In this document: positions 50,292 to 60,090 of the stretch, piece by piece | Position numbering within the stretch: position 1 is the stretch's first letter | Layout of the letters: each line of letters begins with the position of its first letter | Made by a program: the position numbers and the translations under genes | Notes under the pieces: model-generated | The model's database searches: none | Seen by the model: the letters and a program-made list of their open reading frames with translations, nothing else | What the model was told of the DNA's origin: nothing | Assembly: GCA_025355165.1 (NCBI GenBank) | Contig: JANYAD010000172.1 | Span: forward strand, 44,277 to 108,276 | Direction of reading: 5' to 3' | Origin: Gammaproteobacteria bacterium | GTDB taxonomy: Bacteria > Pseudomonadota > Gammaproteobacteria > Steroidobacterales > Steroidobacteraceae | DNA length: 64,000 bases

Positions 50292-52298
50292 ATGATTAAG
50301 ATAAAACGAGGGGAATGTATGCTGTTGTTTCAAAGACGAACGTTTAAATTTGCGGGCGGTACAATCATGGGCTCGTTCGGCGCGGCGCTGGGTGTCCTTT
50401 GCCTATCGCAAAGTCCGATTGCCGCTGCTCAGACGGCGCGGGTGTTTCCACAAACCGTCATTCAATTCACTGCGCTGGGGCAGACCACCATTCACGGCGG
50501 CCCCGTGGCTCCTGCGGGCATCGCGCTGCCAGAAGTTTCGCCTCTCGATGACTCCTCGGTCGGCGTGAAAAACGAAAGTGTCGGCGGCGGCGCGGCGCTG
50601 GCTGCAGCGAGAGTGCCGACCTCCAACTTGAGCGGCAAGCATGGTCTGGCCATTCCGAGCAAAGTCGAAGGACGCAATCGTGCCGGTCTGGCTAGCGAGA
50701 GCAATTCTGCAAACGACGGTCAAAATGCGGCGGCCCCAGCATTGCCGGCGCCGCCCACTGCAGTGCCAAATCCGCGCGGCAGACCGGTCGTCGACTCCTC
50801 GAGCCGCGTTTTTCATTTCGATGGATTGACGCACGCGGATCAACGGCTCGCCGGTACCGGCATCTATACCAACACGCAGTTTTCCCTTGAACCGCCCGAC
50901 CAGGCCTTGTGCGCCGGCAACGGCTTCGTCGTCGAAGCGGTCAACAATGCCATCGCCATCTACGATCAGGCAGGAAATCTGTTGAGCGGGCCGGAAGCCT
51001 TGAGCCAATTCTGGGGATTGGCGCCCGAAGTGATTCGTGGCACCAAACCGGTGTTCGGTCAGTTCATCAGCGATCCAAAGTGTGCCTACGACGCTGAGAC
51101 GCAGCGCTGGTTCGTCAGCGAACTGATGCAGGACAATGGCAACGGCGGCAGCGGGCGCAACTTCAATTTGCTTGCCGTGAGCCAGACTTCCGACCCGCGC
51201 GGCGCGTTTTTGCGCTTGAGTTATGACGTGACTGACGATGGGGTCAATGGCACTCCGAACCATGCGGGCTGCCCTTGCTTCGGCGATCAGCCCTTGCTCG
51301 GCTACGACGCGAATGGCGTTTACCAGTCCACGAATGAATTCGGCGCCAAGGTCTTCAATGGTTCGCAGATTTATGCCATTCCGAAGAAAGGCCTGATTGC
51401 GGCGACGCACGGCGATTTTTCGCACTTGTACGTGGTAAGCATCGATGCATCCCAGGGGTTGGCGCCTTTCGGCGGCTTGAGCTACTCGGTGCAGCCGGCA
51501 GTTAGCAATGGCGGCGAAGACCAAGAAGATGGGTCAAACCGAGGGGTGGAATTTTTCTTAAGTTCCCTTCAATTCGGCAATCCCGGCTACGAAATGCTCG
51601 ACAATCGCATCGCGGTCTGGGCGCTGGCGAACACCGCTTCGCTCAACACTAACTCGCCGGCATTGTCGTTGAGCTTCGACGTGATCGCCTCTGAGACTTA
51701 CGGGCAGCCCAATCCGGCGCAGCAAAAGCCAGGTCCCACGCCGCTTGCCACTGCTTTGGGCGAGCCTGAGGAATTGATCAATACGAATGACGATCGCATG
51801 AATCAAGTGGTGTATGCCAACGGCCTGCTCTACTCGGGCGTCAATACCATCATCGGTGATGGCAGCCGCACCGGCATCGCCTGGTTCGGCGTGCGGCCCC
51901 GCTTCGAGCATGGCAGCGTGTCGGGAAGCGTTGCGCGTCAAGGCTATGTCGCGGTAGACGGCAACAACGTGATTTTTCCGTCGTCTGCCTTTACAGGTGA
52001 GAGCGGCGCGATGGTATTCACGCTGGTCGGACCCGACTATTATCCGAGCGCTGCGTATACGCGCATGGGAGAAGAAAGCAGCTCAGCCGTGCACATAGCC
52101 GCTGACGGCGCGGGGCCGGATGATGGATTCACCGGCTATAAAGCATACGGCGGAAACGGTGTCGCGCGCTGGGGCGATTACTCGGCTGCGGTCTCCGATG
52201 GCGGCAGCGTCTGGCTGGCGACCGAATATATTCCCAATAAGCCTCGCACCGCTTTGGCGAATTGGGGCACTTCCATCATTCGGGTGCAATCGGAATAA
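50292..52298 (+). CDS. Large exported protein of unknown function
   Basis: 668 aa; signal-like N-terminus ALGVLCLSQSPIAAAQ; NTQFSLEPPDQALCAGNGFVVEAVNNAIAIYDQAGNLLSG, DPKCAYDAETQRWFVSELMQ; likely beta-rich extracellular domain. Start may be 50319 or 50367. Confidence 0.8.
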   Translation: MIKIKRGECMLLFQRRTFKFAGGTIMGSFGAALGVLCLSQSPIAAAQTARVFPQTVIQFTALGQTTIHGGPVAPAGIALPEVSPLDDSSVGVKNESVGGGAALAAARVPTSNLSGKHGLAIPSKVEGRNRAGLASESNSANDGQNAAAPALPAPPTAVPNPRGRPVVDSSSRVFHFDGLTHADQRLAGTGIYTNTQFSLEPPDQALCAGNGFVVEAVNNAIAIYDQAGNLLSGPEALSQFWGLAPEVIRGTKPVFGQFISDPKCAYDAETQRWFVSELMQDNGNGGSGRNFNLLAVSQTSDPRGAFLRLSYDVTDDGVNGTPNHAGCPCFGDQPLLGYDANGVYQSTNEFGAKVFNGSQIYAIPKKGLIAATHGDFSHLYVVSIDASQGLAPFGGLSYSVQPAVSNGGEDQEDGSNRGVEFFLSSLQFGNPGYEMLDNRIAVWALANTASLNTNSPALSLSFDVIASETYGQPNPAQQKPGPTPLATALGEPEELINTNDDRMNQVVYANGLLYSGVNTIIGDGSRTGIAWFGVRPRFEHGSVSGSVARQGYVAVDGNNVIFPSSAFTGESGAMVFTLVGPDYYPSAAYTRMGEESSSAVHIAADGAGPDDGFTGYKAYGGNGVARWGDYSAAVSDGGSVWLATEYIPNKPRTALANWGTSIIRVQSE

Positions 52299-52305
52299 AC
52301 GCCGT

Positions 52306-52333
52306 GCCCTGCAAGCGAGTGCGCTTGCAGGGC
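52306..52333 (+). terminator. Long perfect hairpin, terminator-like
   Basis: GCCCTGCAAGCG-AGTG-CGCTTGCAGGGC, 12-bp stem, 4-nt loop, just past the 52298 stop; U tract weak (TTGGTTG). Confidence 0.7.
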
Positions 52334-52594
52334 TTGGTTGCGCGGAACGGCCTTAGACATGTGGTGCGGCAAGTCGGGCGCATGACGACGCTGCAACCGG
52401 CCCTTCGTTGTGATGCGCGCTGTTCATTTATCTTGCAAGTATGTCGTACGGAGTCTCGCACGGACGACTGTCGCGTCGCGTGACGACTTTGGACTTAGGA
52501 TGCACGCCCTTTGGTGACTTGAGAGTCGTGCCGCCTTGGTGATGCTGGAATACTTGAGTGTAAGATCAGACCGGAGCGAGCCCGCGGCGCGAGG

Positions 52595-53605
52595 TTGACC
52601 GACACCATGAACGCATTGCGATTCGGCTTGCGAACTCCTGTTGTGCTCATCGCTTTATTGACGCTTGGGATGGCGGAGCCCCCGCCCCCGGGGATCGCGT
52701 ACGATGAGATTGTGCACATCGTGCCGCCCGGCGCAACTCCGCCGCCGCTCGGCAGCTTCGCGCAAGAGGCAGCCGTGATCGCGGCATTGCCTCCGCTCGT
52801 GGTTCCCAAAGCGCGGACGCCCAATTACACCGCGATGATTGCGCTGCAGACCGTCTCGAGTTTGGCGGTCGACCCGTACACGGCCCTTATCAACTCGTGG
52901 GCCGCCGTAGCTGCGGGAAGGTTAGAGGGCAAAGCGGTTGCCGCGGACTTCAACAAGAAAAAGACGGACTTCGCGAACGGGCGGGCGGCGAGAGAACGGA
53001 CTGGGTTGTTGGTCACGTTTGCCTACTATCGTGGCTGGAGCCGGATCGAATTTATCCCCGGCTATATTGCGATCGACAAGCCCGATCAAGGCCTGACCAT
53101 CACACTGGACAGCGCGAAGAAAACCTACCACTCCGTCCACGCCGGACCGATCGAGACGTTTACCGTGAATACTGGGGCGGCTGCCGGGACCGCTACCCTC
53201 GAGGGCGCGATCGCGGTCGAGACATTGCCGCCGGAGCGCATCGAGGGGCTCCCAGCCCGCGGGTATCGCACCAGCGGCTCGATCATCGTGACGCGCGCAT
53301 CGAATACGTGCGCGGCCGGACAGCATCACGTGACAGAGACGGAATATGTGAGTGACAAGCCTGACGCGCGATACGACCCGGCCCAAGATGCATCCAACGC
53401 GCAGCCGCTTGTCGGCGCCTGCGCATTCGGCTCGCCGGTCTCGCACCGCGAACCCGGACACCTCGTGCTGTATCGCGCGGTCATGGTCGATGAGGGTTTG
53501 CCCGCGGCATTCGGCACTGCGATCGAGCGCGGCAACATTCGCGCCCTGGGCGAGGCGGACAATGCAATGTTCCTTCCACCGCCGAACTTCTCGGAGGAAC
53601 CGTAG
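52595..53605 (+). CDS. Hypothetical exported protein
   Basis: Hydrophobic N-terminus TPVVLIALLTLGMAEPPPPG; 336 aa uninterrupted, followed 2 nt later by the next gene. Confidence 0.7.
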   Translation: MTDTMNALRFGLRTPVVLIALLTLGMAEPPPPGIAYDEIVHIVPPGATPPPLGSFAQEAAVIAALPPLVVPKARTPNYTAMIALQTVSSLAVDPYTALINSWAAVAAGRLEGKAVAADFNKKKTDFANGRAARERTGLLVTFAYYRGWSRIEFIPGYIAIDKPDQGLTITLDSAKKTYHSVHAGPIETFTVNTGAAAGTATLEGAIAVETLPPERIEGLPARGYRTSGSIIVTRASNTCAAGQHHVTETEYVSDKPDARYDPAQDASNAQPLVGACAFGSPVSHREPGHLVLYRAVMVDEGLPAAFGTAIERGNIRALGEADNAMFLPPPNFSEEP

Positions 53606-53607
53606 CC

Positions 53608-54441
53608 GTGGGCAGATTCGTTCTTGTGATCCTGCTCGGCATTCTGGGTGTTCCCACGTGCGTCGCCGTGGCGGATGCTCTCAAGCCAGGCGACGCGCTT
53701 ACTTATACGATGACCACGTCTTGGAGCGACTGGCCCGCGCACGACCCTAGTCCGATGATGCCAAAGTCAGACGCCGAGTGGGCCAAGGTGCCGGTGGGGG
53801 ACATGTTCAAGAGATCGACGTCGGGCACGTTCGTGGTCAAGGTCGACCGGCTCGATGTGGACGGCAGCGCCCATGCCAGCATGGTCTTCAGTGACAACAA
53901 GCCCGACAAGCGCAACAAGCGCGTTACCGGCTTGCCGGATACGCTGGTACTCGATGTAAACGTCATGCCCGACGGTCAGATCCTACCGAAGGTCGACTTT
54001 GCCATGATCCAAGCTGCGGGCTTCGACCAAAGCACGAGCGAGCCCGCTTTTCCTCCTGGCTACCGGCCTCGGACCCCAGCGGAGTGGAGCAACGTTCTGG
54101 CCTTCTTGGCCAGTCGCAAACTACTATTGTTCAACGAGGTCGCGCTCGGCGCCGGAAAGAAGAAGGCGTTCAAGGAGGGGGATGCCTGGCGCATCGTCAT
54201 CCCCGACCAAAACAACCAGGTAGTGAACTTCGTCTGTCAGGGAACGCAACAGTTCCTGGGCCGCGAAGTTGCGGTGCTCGCCTTCACGACGACACGAATG
54301 ACGCAGAATGGAGTCGGACCCGTTGGCGGGACCGCATTTTACGATATACAAAACCATCTCCTCGTAAAGCTGCACAGCGTCGGCGATAACGACATCGTCA
54401 CCGGCGTGCACAATCAGGCGCTCGACATCATCTTGCAGTAA
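53608..54441 (+). CDS. Hypothetical exported protein
   Basis: Signal peptide FVLVILLGILGVPTCVAVADA; likely co-transcribed with 52595-53605. Confidence 0.7.
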   Translation: MGRFVLVILLGILGVPTCVAVADALKPGDALTYTMTTSWSDWPAHDPSPMMPKSDAEWAKVPVGDMFKRSTSGTFVVKVDRLDVDGSAHASMVFSDNKPDKRNKRVTGLPDTLVLDVNVMPDGQILPKVDFAMIQAAGFDQSTSEPAFPPGYRPRTPAEWSNVLAFLASRKLLLFNEVALGAGKKKAFKEGDAWRIVIPDQNNQVVNFVCQGTQQFLGREVAVLAFTTTRMTQNGVGPVGGTAFYDIQNHLLVKLHSVGDNDIVTGVHNQALDIILQ

Positions 54442-54554
54442 ATCTAAGCGGGCACAACCCGAGTGGCGGGACTGCTCGCGCGTGGAGCACGCGTTGGGTC
54501 TGCCGCGCTCGCTTGAAGGAACTCGGTTACAAATGGCTGCGGTGGGTCCCGCGT

Positions 54555-54574
54555 CCCGCACAATGCCGTGCGGG
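54555..54574. terminator. Hairpin between convergent genes
   Basis: CCCGCAC-AATGCC-GTGCGGG, 7-bp stem. Confidence 0.4.
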
Positions 54575-54612
54575 TGCGGGTCAGCAGTGGGGTGGGAACC
54601 TGCGCATCCTCA

Positions 54613-57279
54613 CTACTTCACGTTAATGGCAGCGATGCCATTGGCGCCGAATTGCAGATAGAGAATGCCGTTCGCCGACAGCGCAAGCCGCGCGCCGCCC
54701 ACTGCCGGATAACTCCACACCGTCTGATGGGTGGTGGTGTCGATGCCGTAGACTGCCGTGTTGGTGCTGATGAACACCATGTTCTGCGTCAGGAGCGCCT
54801 CGCTTAAGAAGTTGACATCACCGGCCGTTGGGGGAACCCACGACCATTGGATTGAGCCGTCCGTCTCCGAACGTACCTCGAGCTGCATTGGATTCTCGTT
54901 CGCGACGTACAAGAGCCCCGCGTGGTAGGCGGGATTACTGGGGAAGCATCCCAGCATCTTCCAGTTGATAGTCCCGAGCGTGGTGTTGTAGCCGACCAAG
55001 GCGTTGCCGATGCCGCAACCATTTAACAAGGAGTTGGTGTACGCCGCGGCAACGGCGTGCCCCGCGGCACCCAGCACGACCGATCCGCCGATGTCGTACA
55101 CATAGTTGGTGAAGGTCGGATCGGTAATCGACATTTGCACCGCTCCGGTAACCGGATCAAAGATATGCAGTGCGTCCCCGGTATACGCATATACGGACTT
55201 TGCGTCCACGGCCGGCGTCCACTCGTCCTGCTGTGCGGCGCCAGCGAAGAAGAGTTGATTGCCTAACGTATCGAACCCGTAAAGACCACCATAGGTACCC
55301 GCATCGGTGTAGACACCGGAGGCCCCGATGGTGGGCGCCAAATAATGCTCCCACTGCGAACTCATTTGCGATTTGAATACCAGGCCGCCATCGGATGCCC
55401 GCAAGGCGAACATGTAGGTGGAACTCTGCTGGCCCGCCGCGATATAGACCACGCCGTTCGCAACGGCCGGCGGGTTGGTCGAGGGTTGTTGCAGGCTGCT
55501 GAAATCATACTGCCAGGCCACCGAGAGGTCCGATTCGTTCCGCGCATATAGGATGTTGCCGTTCGCCGCGAAAAACTTGCCGTTGGAAGCCGTCAAGGTC
55601 GTGTCGTAGTTGCCGCCGAGCCCTCCGGCGACCATGGGGGGTCCCTGGAAACGCGTCGTGAACTGGTTGGGATCAACAGCCGCATCCACGTAACCTGTGT
55701 GCGAAGCGTTGCCCTGGAACGTTGTCCAGTCCGCCACGCCGGGCCAGGCGCTCAAGGTGGTCTTGTTGTCCCCCGACCAAGCGCTGTTGCTCGAGAGCAC
55801 ATGCACATCGAATGGAATGTAGATGGCGCGCAGCGCTTGTGGCACCGTCGCCGCGGCATCGCTGTACAAATCGACGATCAGCTTGTCGACGACGTGTCCC
55901 AGGGCCGCGCTGGTCGAGGTGACCACGGACACCGGGAATACACCGCCCGATGCGGCACCCACGGTGGCAGGCATGGAGAAGGTACCGGTCGCATCCGTCA
56001 CCGTCGCGTGAAGCGTGCCGGTGAAGGAGAAGTCCAGGGGCTTGAGGCCGATCGCCACGGTGACGGGCGTACCGCTCGCGACCATGCGAGCGATTGCTGA
56101 CGGCGTGACGGTCAAATTGACGATGCCGATCGAGACGCTGGCACTCGTCGAACCCGCACTATTGCTCACCGTGATGGCATAGGTGGCAGCAGCTTGAGCG
56201 ACGGTGGGGGTACCGCTGATTATGCCGGTTGTGGCATCGAGCAGTACGCCGAACGGCAGGTTCGGTGACACGCCGTAGTGCAACTGGATTCCCTGCACGG
56301 TCGGCGGCAGCGGCACCATCGTTGCATTGATGACGAAAAGCACCGGAGTCGGATAGGACAGCGACTTCGGCGGCGCAAGTGTGACGGCAATCGCTAAGGC
56401 GAATGTCGCCGAACCTCCCGAGTTGCTTGCGGCGACGAGGTACTGCGCGCTGGCCACCGCCTGAGTCGGTGTACCGGAAATGCGCCCCGTCGCGGCATCC
56501 AGGGTGAGTCCCGGTGGCAGCGCGGGTGAGACGCTGTAGCCTGTCACGATGCCCGTGACAGTGGGAATGATGGGGGTGATCATCGCGGCGGTCTGATAAC
56601 TCTGAGGACTCGGGTAGGACAGCGCGCTCGGCGGCGCCTCGACGACCGCGATGGAAATCGAGAAGCTCGCCTGCCCGACCGGGTTTTGCGCCGTGATGGT
56701 GTAGAACGCAGCGGGAGTGAGCGCCGTGGGCGTGCCCGAGAGTTGCCCGGAGCTCGGATCCAGCGACAGTCCTGCCGGCAGCGCCGGCACAACGGAATAA
56801 CCCGCTACCTTGCCCTGGACTGCGGGAATCAGGGTCGCGATCGCGACACCTCTAAAAAAGGTCTGAGGACTCGGATACGCAAGGCCAGAAGGCGCCGCGA
56901 GATTGACCGAGATCGTGAGCGCGAATGAACTCGAACCGCCCGAGTTGTTGGCGGCGATGGTGTAGTTCGCCGTTGAGGTGGTTGAGGTAGGCGTGCCAGC
57001 GATCTGTCCGGACTTGGCATCGAGCGCAAGCCCTGCAGGCAATGCCGGGGACACGGAGTATCCGGACACGGTTCCCGTGATGCTTGGCGCCAGCGGAGTG
57101 ATCGCGACGCCGACCGTATATACCTGGGGGCTCGCATAGCTCATCGTCCCGGGCGGACCGACCGGCGGGGCAGAACTGCCTCCTCCGCCTCCTCCGCCAC
57201 AGGCGGCAGTCAGCACGCAGACAAAGGCTACAAAAAAGCTGGCCGCGACGTTGCGCGGAACGGTCGTGATCGATCGCAT
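54613..57279 (-). CDS. Lipoprotein with four He_PIG/Ig-like repeats and C-terminal PQQ-like beta-propeller
   Basis: Lipobox-like TAACGGGGGGG; four repeats of GYSVSPALPAGLxLDxxSGxISGTPT...YTIxAxNxxGxxxF; propeller blades such as VAWQYDFSSL, VVYIAAGQQ, INWKMLG, GLLYVANE. Confidence 0.85.
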   Translation of the reverse strand: MRSITTVPRNVAASFFVAFVCVLTAACGGGGGGGSSAPPVGPPGTMSYASPQVYTVGVAITPLAPSITGTVSGYSVSPALPAGLALDAKSGQIAGTPTSTTSTANYTIAANNSGGSSSFALTISVNLAAPSGLAYPSPQTFFRGVAIATLIPAVQGKVAGYSVVPALPAGLSLDPSSGQLSGTPTALTPAAFYTITAQNPVGQASFSISIAVVEAPPSALSYPSPQSYQTAAMITPIIPTVTGIVTGYSVSPALPPGLTLDAATGRISGTPTQAVASAQYLVAASNSGGSATFALAIAVTLAPPKSLSYPTPVLFVINATMVPLPPTVQGIQLHYGVSPNLPFGVLLDATTGIISGTPTVAQAAATYAITVSNSAGSTSASVSIGIVNLTVTPSAIARMVASGTPVTVAIGLKPLDFSFTGTLHATVTDATGTFSMPATVGAASGGVFPVSVVTSTSAALGHVVDKLIVDLYSDAAATVPQALRAIYIPFDVHVLSSNSAWSGDNKTTLSAWPGVADWTTFQGNASHTGYVDAAVDPNQFTTRFQGPPMVAGGLGGNYDTTLTASNGKFFAANGNILYARNESDLSVAWQYDFSSLQQPSTNPPAVANGVVYIAAGQQSSTYMFALRASDGGLVFKSQMSSQWEHYLAPTIGASGVYTDAGTYGGLYGFDTLGNQLFFAGAAQQDEWTPAVDAKSVYAYTGDALHIFDPVTGAVQMSITDPTFTNYVYDIGGSVVLGAAGHAVAAAYTNSLLNGCGIGNALVGYNTTLGTINWKMLGCFPSNPAYHAGLLYVANENPMQLEVRSETDGSIQWSWVPPTAGDVNFLSEALLTQNMVFISTNTAVYGIDTTTHQTVWSYPAVGGARLALSANGILYLQFGANGIAAINVK

Positions 57280-57869
57280 TGCATCCCTGCCTGGGCTATT
57301 ACCCAAAAGAATGTAGTTATTTGTTTTTTTGCTACGCCTCAATCTAGCATGTTTTGCGACAAAATCACGAAACAGCGCAGATGATCATCGGATGGCTGCG
57401 GCCGCGGCGATTGACATGAAAATTCAATTCTCAGTAAGCAGGCCATCGATATCCGCGAACGGTAGCAGTTCGATACAGAAGAGTTACTTGCTAACGCCGG
57501 CCTATGATCTTCAATTATGCAGAGGGGGCCAGTGAGTCGCTCTTACGGCAAAAAGGCCACCACTCGTCGAATGACGGCTTCGACTTACGGGTGCGATTTA
57601 TTGGCGATTCGCAAAACGTAGAATGCACAACGGTCGGGAAATTGGTGGCCCGATGTCGCGTCCTGACTGGGCCCCACGTCGGGCCATTAACGTCACGGTT
57701 TCTTGAAGATTCACCAAGTCGAAAAAGCGGCTTTGCCTGCTGCCGTTTTCTCAGCAATCCCCTTTGATTATCCAGAGGTAGTCACGCCGCTAAGGCTGTT
57801 ATCGTTCAAGAGCCCGAACAGGCATGGGGGACGCCCAATCCGTGAACTCATATCCGCTCGGTCAGACGT

Positions 57870-59444
57870 TCAATAGTGGCTGTTATCCGCGTCCTCAATA
57901 AGGCCGTTTGAATCCAAGAAAATATTCCACGTCGAGAGGCCGCGCTCCTGACGGACTTCGTAAATATCGCCGCCATAGAAGTCTACGTGACGAAACTCCA
58001 CAGATTTCACCGCTCCCCAGCGAGCATAGGTCTTGTTGAAATCCGTAGTTTCCCTAACGAGCTCGGCATACCACGGCGCCATCTCGTCGTAATTGGGCCT
58101 TCCCGTGCGTATCCCATCGAACAACCGCCGCAGGGCCGCTTCGCTCCCCGGGGCCGGGGACTGACTTTGAAATCTGGCCTTGTTGTTGTCCGTAATCTGC
58201 TGGGCCGTTGAGGCATCGATGCGCGGAAGAGGAACTGAAAACGCCGTGCCGTAGTGCTGAATCATAGCTGTAATTTGACCCTGTCGATCGCGCACGAACG
58301 TGGCCACGGGCCCCAGGCCTGCCCATTTCGGCGCAAAAAAGTTCATCTCGCTGTCTGCCATGATTTCAATGGGATCGTCGTCCGGCGTTTGCAAGAGCAA
58401 GCGCGCGCCATCGCGGGTGATGGAGTAAACGACATGGGCTCCGCGTGCATAAAAACCGGTGTACTCATCAAGGGCGGCGGGCGTCAGGAGAATCGGGCGA
58501 TCCGGGACTGATAAACCGGCGTTGGGCGGAGTCACCTGCGCGGCAACGGCGACTAAGGCTAACGCCAGTGTTCCGAATATTACAGTGCCGACAGACCCCC
58601 ATTTGGCAGGATCCCTCACCATGATGGCGATCCTTTCCTCAAGAAGCGATTTGGATTCGGACATGGCCGCCACCGTGCCAATGTAGGCCGACGGCCGCTG
58701 ACTCACTTCAAGCAGCATCTCCCCGTATTGCCTAGTATCAACACCCTCTTCAAGGACTCGCGCATCGCAATCGACTTCGATCGCGTTACGCAGACGGTGC
58801 AATTGCCACCACAATGGTAAATTCCAGGGCATGAGCACCAGCAGAAACAGTGCCACGGTCAGCAATTTCGGGTCACCCGCCGCCAAATGTGCCTGCTCGT
58901 GCGCAATGACCATTGCTTGGTGCGAGGGCGAGGAGTTGGTCAACCATAACGGTACGACGATCCGAGGACGCACTAAGCCAAACACCGCCGGACCCACATC
59001 CGGAGCGATGAGCACGGAGGCGCCGGCAACACTGCCTATTCTCCACCGCCGTTTGCGCCAGAACACGTATGAGCCATTGAGCACCAGAGCTGCAAGCAGC
59101 GCGCCCGAGACTACCATCCAAGAGCGTTGCAACATCTGGTGGAGGCGCGGCGTCGTCGCGGGATTGCCGGTGCGCTCGCGCACCCATACTAACGGAGCGA
59201 TCTGAACTGCGGTCATTTCTCGCAGGGCTGTAATTTTACGCGAAACCGTCGGCGTCACGAGACTCGGAACTTGCACGGAGACTGAGGAGATGATCGTAGG
59301 AATGGCGAGCGAGGCCACAATCGTCAGCGCCCAGATCCATCGAGTTCGCCCCCGACGCATTCGCGCAGCGTATTCAGCCGCGCGGGCCGCCACGCTGAGC
59401 AGCAGCGTAACCACGATGACGTACAGCATCCAGCTGAGCATCAA
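57870..59444 (-). CDS. BlaR1/M56-type membrane metallopeptidase with non-penicillin-binding C-terminus
   Basis: TM helices; VIAHEQAHLAAGDPKLL HEXXH zinc site; LRNAIEVDCDARVLEEGVDTRQYGEMLLEV; C-terminal DEYTGFYARGAHVVYSITRDGARLLLQTPDDDPIEI (DUF3471-like). Confidence 0.85.
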   Translation of the reverse strand: MMLSWMLYVIVVTLLLSVAARAAEYAARMRRGRTRWIWALTIVASLAIPTIISSVSVQVPSLVTPTVSRKITALREMTAVQIAPLVWVRERTGNPATTPRLHQMLQRSWMVVSGALLAALVLNGSYVFWRKRRWRIGSVAGASVLIAPDVGPAVFGLVRPRIVVPLWLTNSSPSHQAMVIAHEQAHLAAGDPKLLTVALFLLVLMPWNLPLWWQLHRLRNAIEVDCDARVLEEGVDTRQYGEMLLEVSQRPSAYIGTVAAMSESKSLLEERIAIMVRDPAKWGSVGTVIFGTLALALVAVAAQVTPPNAGLSVPDRPILLTPAALDEYTGFYARGAHVVYSITRDGARLLLQTPDDDPIEIMADSEMNFFAPKWAGLGPVATFVRDRQGQITAMIQHYGTAFSVPLPRIDASTAQQITDNNKARFQSQSPAPGSEAALRRLFDGIRTGRPNYDEMAPWYAELVRETTDFNKTYARWGAVKSVEFRHVDFYGGDIYEVRQERGLSTWNIFLDSNGLIEDADNSHY

Positions 59445-59453
59445 GACCCCGCT

Positions 59454-59816
59454 TTATTTCAATTTCCCTGCGAGAAGTTTGCGCATCCGCCGAATCTGTT
59501 CGGGGCTGAACTTCTGATCAGACACTAACCTGGCAAACAAGAGTTCGGACGAATCTTTAAAGAGCTTACCCAGTAGATGGTTTAGTGCACTCTTCTGAGC
59601 GGCATGTTGCAGCACAATGGCGAAATACCGATGCAGGCGTCCTTCTTCCTCATGCTCGGCGTAGCCCTTGGCTTCGAGCGTGCGCAGCACAGTCAATACT
59701 GTGGTATACGCCAGATTGTCGCTCAAGCGCTTCTGCACGTCGCTGACGGAGGAATGCCCGTCTTCCCAGAGCACTTGCATGACATCCGCTTCCCGGTCGG
59801 TAAGGGGTATTTTCAC
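59454..59816 (-). CDS. BlaI/MecI/CopY family repressor
   Basis: LTDREADVMQVLWEDGHSSVSDVQKRLSDNLAYTTVLTVLRTLEAKGYAEHEEEGRLHRYFAIV; GTG start. Confidence 0.93.
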   Translation of the reverse strand: MKIPLTDREADVMQVLWEDGHSSVSDVQKRLSDNLAYTTVLTVLRTLEAKGYAEHEEEGRLHRYFAIVLQHAAQKSALNHLLGKLFKDSSELLFARLVSDQKFSPEQIRRMRKLLAGKLK

Positions 59817-59824
59817 CGCATCTC

Positions 59825-59841
59825 GCTACTAAAGTTGTAGT
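59825..59841. promoter_or_regulatory. Putative BlaI operator upstream of blaI
   Basis: GCTAC-TAAAGTT-GTAGT, near-palindrome with the same 7-nt spacing as the two sites below. Confidence 0.6.
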
Positions 59842-59966
59842 AAACAATAAGCGCGCGACCCAAGGTTGTCAATGTGCGCGGCATAGCTGTTGGGAGCTGT
59901 AGGTTCATGACCGCCCTAGAGGCGAAGCACCATCAGGCTCACGCGTGCAGTGATTCTCGCCTCGAC

Positions 59967-59987
59967 CAACTACTATTGATGTAGTTG
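59967..59987. promoter_or_regulatory. Putative BlaI operator overlapping a -35 element
   Basis: CAACTAC-TATTGAT-GTAGTTG, perfect 7-bp arms; overlaps TTGACA at 59985-59990. Confidence 0.7.
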
Positions 59988-60011
59988 ACAGATCCGCGGT
60001 CCAGGGCGTCT

Positions 60012-60028
60012 ACTACATCTCTAGTAGT
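60012..60028. promoter_or_regulatory. Putative BlaI operator overlapping a -10 element
   Basis: ACTAC-ATCTCTA-GTAGT; lies about 18 nt downstream of TTGACA. Confidence 0.7.
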
Positions 60029-60090
60029 GACGTGTGAGTTTAGAGCGGCGAAGCTAGCAATCCAACAATACAAACTATCGGAGAGTGTCG

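Noticed and set aside
57515-57770. Orphan ORFs in the gap between the lipoprotein and blaR1
   Set aside because: Short, opposing frames without RBS or domain features; may be a dispersed intergenic repeat but this cannot be judged from one window.
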